A DNA stretch of 64,000 bases from assembly GCA_964035575.1 (NCBI GenBank), contig OZ037888.1, forward strand, positions 1,240,001 through 1,304,000. The letters are read 5' to 3'. The position numbers and the translations under genes are program-made. Origin of the DNA: Rhynchopus sp. YZ270_cl-10 (Eukaryota; Euglenozoa; Diplonemea; Diplonemida; Diplonemidae). A model generated the notes under the pieces. The model did no database searches, had not been told where the DNA came from, and worked only from the letters and a program-made list of their open reading frames with translations. How positions within the stretch are numbered: the first letter of the stretch is position 1; each line of letters begins with the position of its first letter. Positions 1-11,631 of this stretch are shown piece after piece.

Positions 1-446
1 AGAGGGCTTTTGTATTTCAAGTCAAAAATTATTTTTTGTGGAATGCAGTCGTCTGGTCATCTGGTACTTTCAACTTTTTTCATCTTTTAAAAAGCACACA
101 AATAATTGACGCGAGTTTCGTTATGAAACAGCAGTCGCATAGAAGTAGAAGTAGGAACAAAAAAACTACCCCAAAAAAGCATAAATGAGGGTCACACACA
201 CAAACTTGGTTTAGATAACCATAGAGGAGAAGTTCTTTCATTTCAAAAAAAAAAAAAAGCTTTGCGCGCCAATCACCTTTTTGTACTTTTATGATGTTCT
301 CTTGACGTATCGATCATGTCTTTTGGCTTTCGGTGCACACCTTACCTTAGGACCGACTGACCCTAGTCCAAATGCTGTTGACGTGGAAGCCTTCTCCACT
401 CGGCCTTACACACGTGTCTCCACAGAACAGAGTTACTCCCCTGAAC
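1..446. other. Non-coding left edge
   Basis: AT-rich DNA with A runs (for example near 245-258) and no convincing coding frame. The frame of the next gene is open for 25 codons upstream of its chosen start, but that stretch does not match the ubiquitin fold, so I treat it as leader. Confidence 0.5.
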
Positions 447-1529
447 ATGGATATTACAGGACACTTCGAGTCTGCAAGCTGTGTGATAGAAGTGGACGGG
501 AGCGACACCCTTGCGCAGGTGAAAGGGAAGCTTGTTGCGGAGTTTGGCGTGCCACGTGCTCGGCAGGTTGGTGTGCGGATGAGAGGCGGTGGCGACATCG
601 GCGACGACGACTTGCGCATCTGCGACACGCAGGTCGATGAGTGATGTGCCGTTGAGCTGTACTGCACTGCCGTCACTCCCTGGCCTGGGCTGATACCACG
701 CTCGGATTACACATTCTTCCTGACACTCTCCCCGTGTGACAGGTATCTTGCAGTGATAGGAAATGAGGAGATGCCCATCTTTGCCACGGAAACATATGAG
801 CGTCTGTGCAACTTCCCTTGCGAGAAAGCTTGTTTCCCAGCATTCTCACCTTGCGGTGAGTGGGTCTCATGTGTCAACAAGGAAACACAGTGTGCTGAAA
901 TTCGTGATGTGAAGACAGGTGCATTGAAGCACTCCTTTGGAGATGAAGGTGATGAGACGTTCGCCCTGGCATGGTCACCCTGTGGAACAAAGCTGTTGTC
1001 GTGCCGCAGTAAGGGTTTGCAGGTGTGGCACATTGCAACAGGCGTTGTTGTACATGAATGGGACCACATTGTGGAGTGCTTGTACGTTATGGTTGTGACA
1101 GGCGACAGGGTGGCGATGTTTGGCGACAAGAGCAAATCTATCACCTTCTGGGACTACACGACAGGGGTGGAGGTGCTTGTTCTGACGTGCCCTTCTGATG
1201 TTCATTACGTGGCACTGTCACCAAACGAGCGTTTCATTGCAGCGTCCTGCAACCAATGTGTGTGCGTCTGGGACATCGAAACAGGTGAATCCGTATTTGA
1301 AGAGGTCTCAGAAAACGTCTGGCTTCCTGTTGCTGTGTCCAACGACATTGTTGCTGTCTACCCTTCTGAAGTATTGTGCGTGAGGTCCATCTCAACAGGG
1401 GAACAACTCTTGCGTCGTGAATTTGAGAACAACCATTCTTGCGGTCTTGCACTCAGCAGCTGTGGTGGTGCGATGATGTACGGCAGCAACGTGGGTATTC
1501 AGATCGTGGACATCTCACATGTTTCTTGA
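447..1529 (+). CDS. Ubiquitin-like/WD40 protein, interrupted by one in-frame TGA
   Basis: From ATG 447 the frame reads a ubiquitin-like domain whose first Met aligns with Met1 of ubiquitin; the stretch SDTLAQVKGKLVAEFGVP matches the ubiquitin SDTIENVKAKIQDKEGIP segment. TGA at 642-644 falls at the loop before the last strand, and the same frame goes straight on with CAVELYC, which fits that strand. It then reads about seven WD40 blades to the stop at 1527: the SPCG-type turn recurs at SPCDRYLA, SPCGEWVS and SPCGTKLL, and the blades end in motifs such as LQVWHIATG and VCVWDIETG. WD40 propellers are usually binding platforms; the UBL may recruit ubiquitin-pathway partners (inference). The position of the stop is often Gly in UBLs, so GGA to TGA is the simplest change. 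It may be a pseudogene, a sequencing error or read-through. No intron of the local type removes the stop. Confidence 0.65.
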
Positions 1530-1846
1530 ACCCACTTCCACAAAAAGGTGCCGTCCAATGTTTGCCTCCCTTTCCACCTTGCCTGGACAACTCCACGCGG
1601 AAGCTACGCAAAAATAGATGGAGTGGGAATGGAGACCGACGCCGTTCCGCAGTGTTTTGCACAGGAAGCAACTACCCATCATGGTGTGGGCAGCTGAGAG
1701 AACCTCTAACTTGCCTCAGTTATTTCTCTTCTTTTGTTTCCTTTTTTCAAATGACAACACATCTCGTTTCCACACACACACCACACCACCCCCTCTCTTG
1801 CACCACACTTCCCCCCCTCAGCACAATACCTACACAAACACACACC
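1530..1846 (+). other. Short intergenic region
   Basis: Presumed 3' UTR of the WD40 gene followed by a CT- and C-rich tract that leads into the next gene. No coding signal. Confidence 0.5.
1788..1821 (+). promoter_or_regulatory. Probable 3' splice acceptor for a spliced leader
   Basis: A pyrimidine-rich tract ends in CAG at 1819-1821, 26 bases before the start codon at 1847. No matching donor is seen upstream, so trans-splicing of a leader is the likely use (inference). Confidence 0.4.
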
Positions 1847-3403
1847 ATGGCGAGTGAAGCCGACCACCTGCAGTACATGCTGCAAGGTCTTGGTATTGAC
1901 TGCAACAATGCCCCGAGCGCAGGTCTCTCCCGCGACTCCTCGGTATGATTACTGCTGTTCCCCCTCCCTCTCTCTCTCTCTCTGGACCACTTTCTCCCAC
2001 AACAGGATGAGCACGCAACCGAGGAGGTGTCGACATCAGGCATTTCAGAGTCAGCAAATGACACAGGAGACATAGCAGAACGGTATGGTTAATACATTTT
2101 TTTCTCCTCCGATACGGTTGCCAATCACCCCTCCAACAGGGTAATTGGGCAATCAACGAAGCCCCCTTTTTTTTTACTCAGACTATTTTTTTGATCTTTT
2201 CAAAAAAACACTAAACAGCGTGCTTGGGTACGTCTCGAAGAGTGAGATGTTCCTGCAGGGATCTGAAGGGTCGTGGGACCGTGCTGCGGACAGCGTGCTG
2301 CCGAAGAGCGCTACAGCACCGCAGCTGTCCACGGAGGAGGCGGAGGAGGACATGATGCAGCTGTTGCAGGGCGCGACGCCTGGGACGTTACAGCAGATGT
2401 TCACAGAGCTGGTGAAGCAGTCGACGTTGAGCAGCTTGACCACACCGACACCTGCAGCGACGTCGTCCTCCTTGGCAGGAGCACAGAGGCTGCCACGGTC
2501 CACAACCAACACTGTGACGATCAACACTACAGCCGTGGTAGGTGGAGAAAAAGGCACCACCACCACCAGCGGTGGCGGCGGTGCTGCAGGCCTGCCACGC
2601 ACCGAGACCGTGGTCCCCCCACAGACACTCAACATCCCCCTCATGCCCAACCTCGAGCAGCTCATGAAGAAGCGCGACGACAAACTCCGCCAGCAGCAGC
2701 TTCAGGAGGAGAAGCGGCGCGAGAAGGACCTCCGCAAGAAGGAGCAGGCTGCGGCAGCGGCAGCGGGGTCGCCAAATGACGACGAGTTTGAAGAGGGCGA
2801 AGGGGGCAAGAAACGGAGGAGGCGGAGGAGGAAGCCTAAGAAGGACAGAAAGGTATACCACCCCAACCCCAACACCACACCACGACCATCCACCCTTTCC
2901 AGGACGAAGCCTACTGGAAAAACGCCCCCGACGCCGGCTCCTGCATGATTGTCCCTGTCACAGAAGATGACGAGGTGCGGTCTGACGACGGTGCCGACGC
3001 ACCCGAGCCAGTACCCCCACAGCCCGTGGAGCCTGCTCCTGCCGCACAAAACGGCAGCAGCAAGAACAGAAAACGTGGCAAGAACCAGGGAGGTGCGCCT
3101 TTCATGGCAATCCCCCCTCCAATCCACGCAATGCCGATGATGAACGCTATGGGCGATATGGGGATGGGCGGCATGGCCGGCATGGACATGGGAATGGGCA
3201 TGGGTATGGGGATGGGTGGCATGGGTGGCCTCGGGATGGGTCCTGGCATGCACCCTGGGGCTGGTGTGGACATGGGGCTCCCCTTGGGGATGGGACAGTA
3301 CGGGCAAGGGCATATGCTCCCTGCCGACGCCTTTGCGCAAATGACAAGCACAGGGTCTGAAATGCCAATGAGTCTCTCTGTCTTCAACTTTGCGAATAGT
3401 TGA
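1847..3403 (+). CDS. Four-exon gene for a charged coiled-coil protein with Met/Gly-rich tail
   Basis: Proposed exons 1847-1942, 2006-2082, 2219-2852 and 2903-3403 join in frame to 435 residues. The donors are GTATGA, GTATGG and GTATAC; each acceptor ends in AG after a pyrimidine stretch or AC-rich tract. Parts in order: an acidic N-terminus with an MLQGLGID segment; a helical acidic region (TEEAEEDMMQLLQG); a Thr/Ser/Gly linker; a charged coiled coil (LEQLMKKRDDKLRQQQ) running into an Ala run; a very basic patch (KKRRRRRRKPKKDRK) that could bind nucleic acid or target the nucleus; and a tail of Met-Gly repeats over about 3130-3260. I do not recognise the family. Intron 2 also contains other AG dinucleotides, so its acceptor is the least certain. 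The last exon is supported by the in-frame stretch DEAYWKNAPDAGSC before the first internal Met. Confidence 0.7.
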
Positions 3404-5743
3404 TAGTTTTTGTTCAATTTTTGTTTTTTTTTTTTGCATCATTTTTTAGGGGGAGAGGACAGGGTAGTTGTGGGAGAAGGTGGGGGTGGCAAAAAAAGAC
3501 ACATACTATCCCCTATTTTTGCTATTGGAAGGGAGGGAGGGAGGGAGGGAGGGGGGGGCTATTTTAGGTCAGTGTTGCCTTATTTTATTTTCTCTTATTT
3601 ACCCCGGGTTTTTTTTTGTGAAGGTGGCCAAAAAAAAAAATGTAGCTAGTTTCTGTGGTGTGGCCCGTTTTGCAGTTTTGGATGTCCCAAGAATGGCCCA
3701 AAAATGGTTTAAATCGAGGGGCGGGCCACACCATTCTGGCAATTTTTTTTTTGTCGCGCTACAAGGTGATTGTTATATTCTCAGACACTTATTTGGTGAT
3801 ACACAGCAAAGCAAGCGTCTCTCCCGTGCTTTTTTTTTATGACTCGCTCTTGGCCAGAACATCTGGTCTTGACTGGGAACCTAACGGGAAGAGAGAGAGA
3901 GAGATTGAGGATGATCGTGTTGTGTTTGAAATCAGTTATGGGTATAATTCCTGCACGAAAAAGGGAGTATAGCCGCGCTGTACTGTGTGATGTATTGAGC
4001 ACGATCAGACATGTCATCAGGAACACACAAAAAAAAAAAATACAGTGCGCCATTTTAGGTGTGCGGGGGGGTGTGCTTTTTTCTTAGCGTAGTGGTGTGT
4101 GCTTCCTCTCGAAGGAGCCCCTCTTTCAAAAATGCCATGTGTGCGGGTCGTTAAGTAGACCCCCTCACTTCATCGTGCCTTTTTGAGGAAGGTATTATAT
4201 TTTTGTGTTTCTCTCAACAATCACTACATGGGGTTCTTTCTTCCCTTCTCTCAAAAATAAAATGTGCGGGTGGTTTTTTTTCTTCTTTTTTTTTATTTAC
4301 AGTTGGTTTTTGTATGCACTGATTCAATTTAGTGGTGTTTTTTGGTGGTATTTAAACCCTCACAAACTCCACTAAACACCAAAATTTCAGGCAAAATTGA
4401 ATTTTTTTTTTTGCGCTAAGGATCATCTGACCATACTTTTTTCCTCGCCCTCCGTCTCATCTTCCACCGTTTCCCCTTCTCCCGGGTTCGATGCCCACGG
4501 AGTTGTCAAAGCAGTCAATTGGCGCTTTGTACTTATCAACATGCTTCCCAACACACACCCCCTATTTTTGTTTTCCTTTTCATGCTAGCCCGATCGATCT
4601 TTTTTTTTCATTATATTTGGTGGGAATGCAGGCACATCTTTCAGGTAGGTTTTGTTTTATGTTCAGAAAATATCCCTTCCCCCCACGCTAGCACAACAAA
4701 ACATTATTTTCTACATAGTACTCACGCATCACCCTGTTAGGTAAAAGAGAGCTTCTTCATGTGTTTCCACCCCTCTTGCTGTTCAGGAGGGGGCCTATAT
4801 TGACATGTCCTTGACATGTCCTTGACAGGGGTTTCAGGAACACCACCTCTGGAAGTTTAGTACAGACTGTCGTTTGCTGTTATGCATAAAAAAATGTTCG
4901 ATCGGAAAAAGTTTGAGACTTTTGGGATTTTTTTTTTGCGATTTGGGACTTTTTCCGATACAATGTTTTTTTTATGCATGAGGCAGATGACAGTCATGCA
5001 CTGTTGAGAATATCAAAAAAAAAAGCAAAAAATAAACAAAAAACCCCGAATTCTTCCTTTCGCGCAGCGGGTTTTATTTCGCATGCGCGGGTAGTGTGAG
5101 GGGAAAGGTGGTGGTAGGTGTGGAGTAGCAGGGAGAGAGAGAGAGAGAGTGATTTTGCTGTAGCGCAGGTATCTTTTATTTGCGGCGTTTTTTTTTTTTT
5201 TTGTGTGTGTATAATGCGCCAACACCTCGTTGCCTTTTTTTCTTTGGAGGGTACTTCTTTAGCACCCTCTGTACCTTCTTTTCATTAGAAAAAGAATGTA
5301 TATGAAACAATTTGGATGTGTGTGCGTGCACAAAGAGAGACACTCATCTTTCAATTTCTCTTCATTTTTTTTCAAAGCAAATGAGAATCTTTATTGTGTT
5401 CTTCCACAACCCTTTTCTTGGGTCAAGGTGGGGTACATAAAAACAAAAAAATAGAAAAATGGAGTAGCTGAATGGGGGTGCACAAAGTGCGCAGAAGTAC
5501 GCAATAAGTGTGTATCACCCCGCCCTCTTCAGCCACCCCAAAAAATGTTGCATTTTTTGCATTTTTTTTTTGTGCAAAGTCTCTCTCCGCTTTGTGTTTT
5601 GGGAGTTGGGTGTTGTATTGTGGTGCTCAAACGTTTTGTGTGAACGGAAGATCTGGTGACATCCACTAGCCTAGTCATGGGTTTTCCCGCCACAGTGCAA
5701 AAAAGAAAAAAGAAAAAGCAGATTTAAATTTTAAAAAATAATA
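3404..5743. other. Non-coding, homopolymer-rich
   Basis: Long T, A and G runs, a GGGA tandem tract near 3530-3556 and GA repeats near 3892-3904. A short direct repeat of TGACATGTCCT lies near 4801-4822. No coding frame of credible composition on either strand. Confidence 0.5.
4865..4995. repeat. Imperfect inverted repeat, 48-nt arms
   Basis: Arm 4865-4912 and the reverse complement of 4948-4995 share GACTGTC, ATGCATAAAAAAA and ATCGGAAAAAGT in the same order, separated by a 35-nt loop. It could fold as a long hairpin or be a solo miniature element. I see no clear target duplication. Confidence 0.55.
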
Positions 5744-6123
5744 CAGTCCAGCCGGTAATTAAGTCGGCGTGTTAATCCCCTCGGTTTTTAATTACCGTGA
5801 CCGTAAAATATATGGACCGTAACGATGTTCCAGGTTGTGTTTGCCAAAAAAAAATCCCCAAAAAGCTCCAGAATTTTTACGGTTCAATATTTTTCTGGGG
5901 GTTTTTTTTTATACAGAACTCTCGGAAAAATCGAAAAAGTTCCAGAATTTTTATGGTCCACATATTTTACGGCTACGGTATGTACGTTTTATATTTTCTG
6001 CGGAACCCGGAAAAAAAACCCCCGTAGTGGAGCACACTCTAGGGTGGCTACACTAATACAACCAAGTTTTCAAAAAACCCAAAACCGAAGTAATTTAAAA
6101 CGACATAAACACCGACCGGACTG
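5744..6123. mobile_element. pogo/Tc1-like miniature inverted-repeat element
   Basis: The left end starts CAGTCCAGCCGGTAATTAAG and the reverse complement of the right end starts CAGTCCGGTCGGTGTTTATG; similarity continues to a shared CGGTTTT about 40 nt in. TA precedes the left end; the right flank is TC, so the TA duplication may have mutated. The CAGT start plus a TA target is typical of the Tc1/mariner/pogo group. There is no transposase inside. Inside lies a second inverted pair (near 5804-5823 and 5954-5975, sharing GTAAAATAT and TGGACC). Confidence 0.5.
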
Positions 6124-6575
6124 TCGTTCCGTGCAGGGGAAAAATAATCTTGTTTTTACTTTTGTTGGATGTGTGCTATCTGGAGACACATTCTCGTTAT
6201 TTATTCCAATTTCATATCACACTTGCTTTTAAAAAAAAAACAAACAAAGGTGCCACAGTGAGGTGTGACGCTGTGGTTTATCTTTGTATCTTTCGTTTTT
6301 TTCCAATTTGTATTTTTTTTTTTTCCGACAAAAAAAGGGGGGAAAGCGGTCGTACGTCAGTCGCCTATATTCACCGATAAAATAGTTTTGCAAAACTTAA
6401 CATAAAAAGTGTAAACAATACGGCTGCCAAAGGGATCACAGGTGTGGTGACAACAATGGTTTATCATTTTTCCCCCCTTGGCAATTCAAAAAAAAAAAAT
6501 ATGAGGGGGGGGGGGGAAATGAACTTCAGTTTCAGAACATGGTACAAACCGAGTCTTGGTAGTCGTCTAACCTTC

Positions 6576-6630
6576 TAAGGTGACTAAGCACGAGAGGCTT
6601 AGGATCATCTTATAAACTTTTCTTCTTTTT
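6576..6630 (+). repeat. Dispersed hairpin repeat, copy 1
   Basis: Core GTGACTAAGCACGAGAGGCT then TAGGATCATCTTATAAAC and a pyrimidine tract. The halves TGACTAAGC and GCTTAGG.TCA pair as a stem. The same order of parts recurs at 7046, 43035, 44142 and 48853. Confidence 0.6.
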
Positions 6631-7045
6631 CTCCTTTTTTTCCGGGTATTTTTTGCACCTGCCGGAGAAGAAAAACAAAATTTCCCCCCCGCGCGTACCC
6701 CCCCTTTTTTTTTCATTGTATTGGCCAGAATCCTTGGTGCGTAAATATAAAGTGATTTCCCTCTCCCTTGAGCTTCCCCCCCGAGATATCCCTGTGGCAA
6801 GTCTTTTTTCTTTTTCTTTTTTTCTTTTTGAAATGTGTTCTGCTTCTAGAGGTCCACCCATCTGCTATTTTTTTTTGTTTCTTCAAATTTTTTTTTTTTT
6901 TTTTGTGTAGTGTTGTGTAGTCCTATGTTGTTGTTGTTGTTGTTTTTTTTTAAAGATGTGAGTGCGACGAGAAGCATATTCAACAGATCAAGTTTTATTT
7001 TTTCCCGATCACACTTTTTTCGACCTTCACGTCTTGTCTTATTTT

Positions 7046-7100
7046 AAGATGACCAAGCAAGAGGCTTAGTTCATCTTATAAACTTTTTTCTTTTTTTTTC
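7046..7100 (+). repeat. Dispersed hairpin repeat, copy 2
   Basis: AAGATGACCAAGCAAGAGGC, then TTAGTTCATCTTATAAAC and a T/C tract. AAGATGA and TCATCTT can pair, extending the stem. Confidence 0.6.
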
Positions 7101-9137
7101 TGGTGGGCAATATATATTTTGTGCTTTGTTTCAAACATAAAACACTCCACTATGCACAACAGCTTTTCTATCCATTGCTTTTACAGAGAAAAAAAAAAAT
7201 TGAAGCTTTTAAGAAGTCGCCTGTCCTCCACTTCACAAATAGTGTTTCCCTAATTGGTCGATCAATTGCTTTTTTTTAAAATTAGTGCGCGTCCGTTGTT
7301 TGTTTTTCTCAACGACACCCTTTTTTTTTTTCAAAATTTCCCCCGGTATCATGATACTGTTTTTCCGTGGATACATGAAAAGGAGTTCTGTGCTATTCAC
7401 AGAATTTGGAAAAGGTGATTGAGCGTATCTAACAACAACCAAAACAAAAAGAAAGTACAAATTCACAAGAGAAGAGGAAATGCAGGAAAAAAATAGACAA
7501 AGAGAAAAACAACGAGATTTTGACAAAAGGGACGATACAACAAACAAAAAATGCGGCCTGCGTCGAAACCTTCTGCAGTCCATAGGCTTTGACCTACACG
7601 GCAATGTACAGATCTCCCAGTATTGGTGTAAAGTGATTGTCGACACAACAGCAAAAAAAAATGGACATGTACCACCGTTTTTTTTAAACCTGTGTTGGAC
7701 GTAATATGCCATGGAGTTTTTTACTGCGTTTTCATTTTTTTGAAAAAATTGCGGGAACATAACGCCCTGAATTTTTTATTCAAAAAAATAAGTCTTCAAA
7801 AATGGCCTCTCTTTCGCCCCTCTCCATCCAGACCTGACGCAATGACTTAGCGCCAAAGATGGACTCAGAAAATTCACCAAGAGCGTCTTCTCTATAAGCG
7901 AGGTGTTCAACTGGACCCCCTGGAACCGACCGGTCACCGATCAACGGTCACCCGAACTCTGTCTCAGGAGGGGGGTCAAGACGATCACGTTGCTATCAGC
8001 CAGGTCTACACTACCGCACCTTTCCCCCTTCGCTCGAAGGGTTGGTTCAACCTGGCAAATGAGATCCGTTTTTTTTTTGATTTTCTGAGAAATGGATTTG
8101 GGATTGTTAGGCAATAGTACATTTCTTTTTTGTATTGGGCGAATGGTGGCAGTTGTGCACTATTCTGAAGGTCGAAGCCGTCCTGATTCACAAGCCGCAC
8201 TGAATAGGAGAGGTGATGGCTCTGTGGTGCACAGGATCCACATCAGATGGTCAGTGTGCTTCCATGTACGGTGATGTGTTTGTGAGCCAACCCGTAGAAC
8301 AGAAAATGTTGCAAACAGAACACACGGACCAAACCAAAACCCCAACCCCACACCTCAAGATACGTGTGTGTGCGCAAGAGGCATTTCACTCTTTCAAGTT
8401 TTAAAGTTCCAAAAAAAAATAAAAATAAATCTTCACGCCCGTCTTTCATTTTCCATGTTTTTCTTTTGTTCTGCCGTTGCTTATAATGTTATGCAATTTT
8501 TTTTTGTGTTTCGGAAAATCAGGGGTTTTTCTCAATCAGAGTACCAGTAGTAGGGTATTAGCAGTGCCCTTAATAAAAAAATGGAGAATTTGGAGTTACT
8601 CGTGAGGCTTTTACATTGTTACTGATGGATGCGATCAACAGTCAACAAACGACGAGGAATGGAAGGGTGGGAGGGTATTTCATTTTTTTTTGTCAGTCCC
8701 CCCCTCCTCGTAGGAATTTGGCAATGACATTTTAAATTGCAGGCAAAAACGGACGAAAATTGCAAAAATGCAAAAAAAAAAGGAAGTCTTTCCGTTCTTC
8801 AGTGACAATATTAGAGGCTCTCTCTTCTCAATGACCTTTCAGGCATCCCCTCCAAAAAGCTTTGTGGCGTCAGACACCTCCAAAGCCCGGGCTCGGCCCG
8901 AATTTTAAAAAAAACAAAAATTCACCCTCAAAAATTTCTAAAACTCAGCTCTGCCGATACTCTCGAAAAAAAAGCCTTTTTGAAAAACCCCTGAAAAAAT
9001 GCAAAAAAAAGCAAAAAAAAGTCAATAAAGAACCCACGCGCACACTTCTTTTGTGGCACAAAAAAAAACTGTTTTCCACACCCTTTATCCTTTTTTCCAC
9101 ACTTCTCACCACCACCACCACCCTCACCACAAAGCTA

Positions 9138-9164
9138 CAGTACGGATTTTTTTACTTTTTTCAG
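9138..9164 (+). promoter_or_regulatory. Probable spliced-leader acceptor
   Basis: T-rich tract ending in TTTTTTCAG at 9164, 21 bases before the start codon at 9186, with no upstream coding exon to join. Confidence 0.4.
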
Positions 9165-9185
9165 TTTCTTTATTCTATATTGATA

Positions 9186-10418
9186 ATGGAGGAGCCAAGC
9201 AGCCGCTGCGAATACTTCTACACGCTTGCCAAGGCAGGCGTTGAGTACCGATGTACTACCGTAGAGTGGCCGCCACTCTCTCTTCAGGTCGATCCGGTTA
9301 TTATTGCACAGATCGACCGTCTTTGGCGGGTCTGCACTAGAGACGCCGAGAACCGTGTAAAACGGAGCGATTTCATATGGATCTTCTACATTGTCTCAGG
9401 TCTGAGCCCTACACTGCTGACACTGCTGTGGGGTCTGGCTGTGAATAAAGCAGGCAACCTTTGCCACCAGAAGTTCACCTCGGTCATATGGGTCTGGCTG
9501 CAAGCAATGTTCCGTGACGAGCCCATGCTTGCCTCTGATGTGCTTGGTCATCTCCAGCGCGCGCTCTCCCGCTGGCATGATATGGGCAGGGACTACACCC
9601 CGGATGTCATATGGCCGGAGCCTGTTGAGTCGGCAGCGGCATACCAAGCATTGTTCCAAGCACTTCCTGCAGCAGCGTTGTTGCAACCTCTTAAGTGCCA
9701 TCCCACAACAATGTTGCACCCTCCACCAAGAAAAAGGGAAGCGAAGACTCCAAAACGGCCGGAGGCAACAACGGTGAAGCCGGAGCCACCGGAGCCGTCT
9801 CCACCACCGCCACCACCGCCGCCACCCCCAGCAGACGAAAGCGAGCCAGTTTTGGAAGAAAATGTGTCCCATCCCAACCCTGCAACCCCCGGAGTGCGGT
9901 CCGTCTTCCTCCCAGCAGCTGGGGCCTCCGCAGCAGCAGTCTCGTCAACACTCACCTTCAGCCTAGACGTCGCGGCCCGCATCCTCCCGCAATACCCCGC
10001 AAAACGTCCGGTTCTCCGCCGTGGCATCACACCCCTAGTGGAAAAGCCCCACCAGCCTTCCGACAGCCCTGCCCGAGGGGGAGGGGGTGTAAGCAAAGGG
10101 ACAAAACGCCTCTGGCTGACGTACCCTTTGCGAATAGGGAACGCAGCCTCGGTCGCAACGGCCATCCCCTCGCAAGAGGGCTGCGCTGGGGGAGGGGTGT
10201 CTTCGGCACCACAGCGGATGGGCCCCTCGGTGATGATACAGGACAGGGCGAAGCGCTCGTTGACGAGGACGTGCCATGTGCATACAGCGACAGCAGGGGG
10301 TAGCGGGGGCCAGGGGACAGCTGCGTCGCTCCGACACTCGCTGGACGTCCTGACAGAGTGTTTTCCGGGGTCGTTCTCGCTGTTGGATTTGAAGTCAGAT
10401 TCTCGGGTTGGCGATTGA
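9186..10418 (+). CDS. EH-domain protein with proline-rich region
   Basis: 410 residues from ATG 9186. The frame is open further upstream, but that stretch is low-complexity and precedes the AG acceptor. Residues about 38-105 match the EH (Eps15 homology) pattern: SGLSPTLLTLLWGLA corresponds to the SGLP..L..IW.LA signature and GNLCHQKF to the G.L...EF loop. The usual Asp residues of the calcium loop are missing (VNKAGN). EH domains bind Asn-Pro-Phe peptides in endocytic and membrane-traffic proteins (established for the family). After it come a basic linker, about ten consecutive prolines near 9801-9832, and a Ser/Gly-rich tail with no recognised domain. Endocytic scaffold is the likely role (inference). 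Confidence 0.65.
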   Translation: MEEPSSRCEYFYTLAKAGVEYRCTTVEWPPLSLQVDPVIIAQIDRLWRVCTRDAENRVKRSDFIWIFYIVSGLSPTLLTLLWGLAVNKAGNLCHQKFTSVIWVWLQAMFRDEPMLASDVLGHLQRALSRWHDMGRDYTPDVIWPEPVESAAAYQALFQALPAAALLQPLKCHPTTMLHPPPRKREAKTPKRPEATTVKPEPPEPSPPPPPPPPPPADESEPVLEENVSHPNPATPGVRSVFLPAAGASAAAVSSTLTFSLDVAARILPQYPAKRPVLRRGITPLVEKPHQPSDSPARGGGGVSKGTKRLWLTYPLRIGNAASVATAIPSQEGCAGGGVSSAPQRMGPSVMIQDRAKRSLTRTCHVHTATAGGSGGQGTAASLRHSLDVLTECFPGSFSLLDLKSDSRVGD

Positions 10419-11079
10419 AGAAAAAGGAGGGTTAGTGGGTTAGTGTAGTTAGTATGACAGAGGCCTTTGTGTATTTGAGAAATCTAACGGGATTTATATA
10501 TTCCGAACCCATCGTGGTCACTTAGTTTTTTATGGGAAAAAAATTGTACGCCAGACGATGTGTGTATGATGGCGCTCTTACCGCGCCAGATTATCACAAC
10601 AACAAAAAAAAACAAAAAAAACAAAACAAAAAACACGCACCAGCAGAGGAGCTTTACAGCTTCCGTTGTGTGCCCTCCTTTCCCCTCCTCTTCTCCGCCT
10701 GTCCCGTATTTTGTGTTTTACGTCTTCCCTCTCCTTAGATTGCGCCGTGCGAGTTAGTGATATGTGGCTGTGTGTTCCAGGCAAAAAGTTTTGTATTTTT
10801 ACTTTGTGGTTAGCGGTACAATTTGTGCTGAATGGATGTGACATTTTCCGATGCCACAGTTTTTCACACACCCCACACACACAGCGTTCTCATGGTACAG
10901 CCACACGAAACATACTTCGTGCCTTGTTGTTTTCCATCCTGCGTTGCGCTCACCATCCCTCCACTACCCCCGATCGTTACTTTTCTTGCACAGGTGCTTC
11001 GGCTTCTTGTGTGCACGTTACCGACACGCAACTCTATTAGTGAACAGTTCAAATACATCTGTTTTTTTTTTTGTCATTT
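10419..11079. other. Intergenic, no gene seen
   Basis: Presumed 3' UTR of the EH gene followed by A- and T-run DNA. Short open frames here have no coding character. Confidence 0.45.
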
Positions 11080-11087
11080 GTTCCTTC
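11080..11087. repeat. Target-site duplication, left (GTTCCTTC)
   Basis: GTTCCTTC lies directly before the left terminal repeat and again directly after the right one (16391-16398), an exact 8-of-8 match. Confidence 0.75.
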
Positions 11088-11504
11088 CAGGGTATTAGGG
11101 TGAAAATCCAAAATTCCGGAAAAAACTGGTTTTTCTGGTTTTCTCTCCTGGGTGGCGAAAACTAGTGTTTCCGGTGAAAACCTCCACCGTTGACGGACAC
11201 AGTCACCTTTTTCGGGTTTTTCGGGGGTGGGGTCAGTGTCTTATCCAGGAATCCAGATTTCAAGATTGGGGAGGTCAGCTTGTTTTTTGCTCAAAATATA
11301 TTTCGGCGCTGCTGACCCAGGGTAGACATTGGGAACATTGGGACTGTGTTTTTTTGCGGAGCAAAAAAAATAATACAAAATGGCGCCGCAGGAGGGTGTT
11401 CAAATTTCCCGTTTTTCCCTTTTCTCCCGTTTTTCCCTTTGTCTTTGCCATTTTTTTTTTCCAAAAAAAAAAATTTTTTTTTTTTTGACAAGGCAATTTT
11501 CAGG

Positions 11505-11631
11505 TGAAAAAAAAAATTTTTTTTTCGAAAATTTTTTGGCCCCCTGGGGTGGGTCTTGGGGCACCGAAAAATGCCAAAAAACGCAAAAATCGGGTGTTTT
11601 GAGCATCTGTGGTTCACCATATACACGTCTC
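11505..11631 (+). repeat. Internal direct repeat of the hAT-like element, copy a
   Basis: About 125 bp containing GGCCCCCTGGGGTGGGTCT and GTTTTGAGCATCTGTGGTT, repeated almost unchanged at 14504-14631; a third, inverted piece lies at 13921-13950. Confidence 0.7.

Larger units (their letters stand above)
6124..9139. other. Non-coding, homopolymer-rich
   Basis: A and T runs throughout, with two copies of the dispersed hairpin listed separately. The segment 7830-8075 has more balanced composition and ends in a T run, but I could not match it to a known RNA or protein. No credible gene seen. Confidence 0.45.

Noticed and set aside
2183-3417. Minus-strand frames opposite the Met/Gly-rich gene
   Set aside because: They are antisense of low-complexity coding DNA; the sense exons join in frame with consistent splice sites.
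8030-8080. tRNA-like gene (GGTTCAACC near a T run)
   Set aside because: A B-box-like string and a T run are present, but I could not find a matching A box or fold a cloverleaf.
9396-10165. Minus-strand frames opposite the EH-domain gene
   Set aside because: Gly/Trp/Arg-rich shadows of a proline-rich sense frame.
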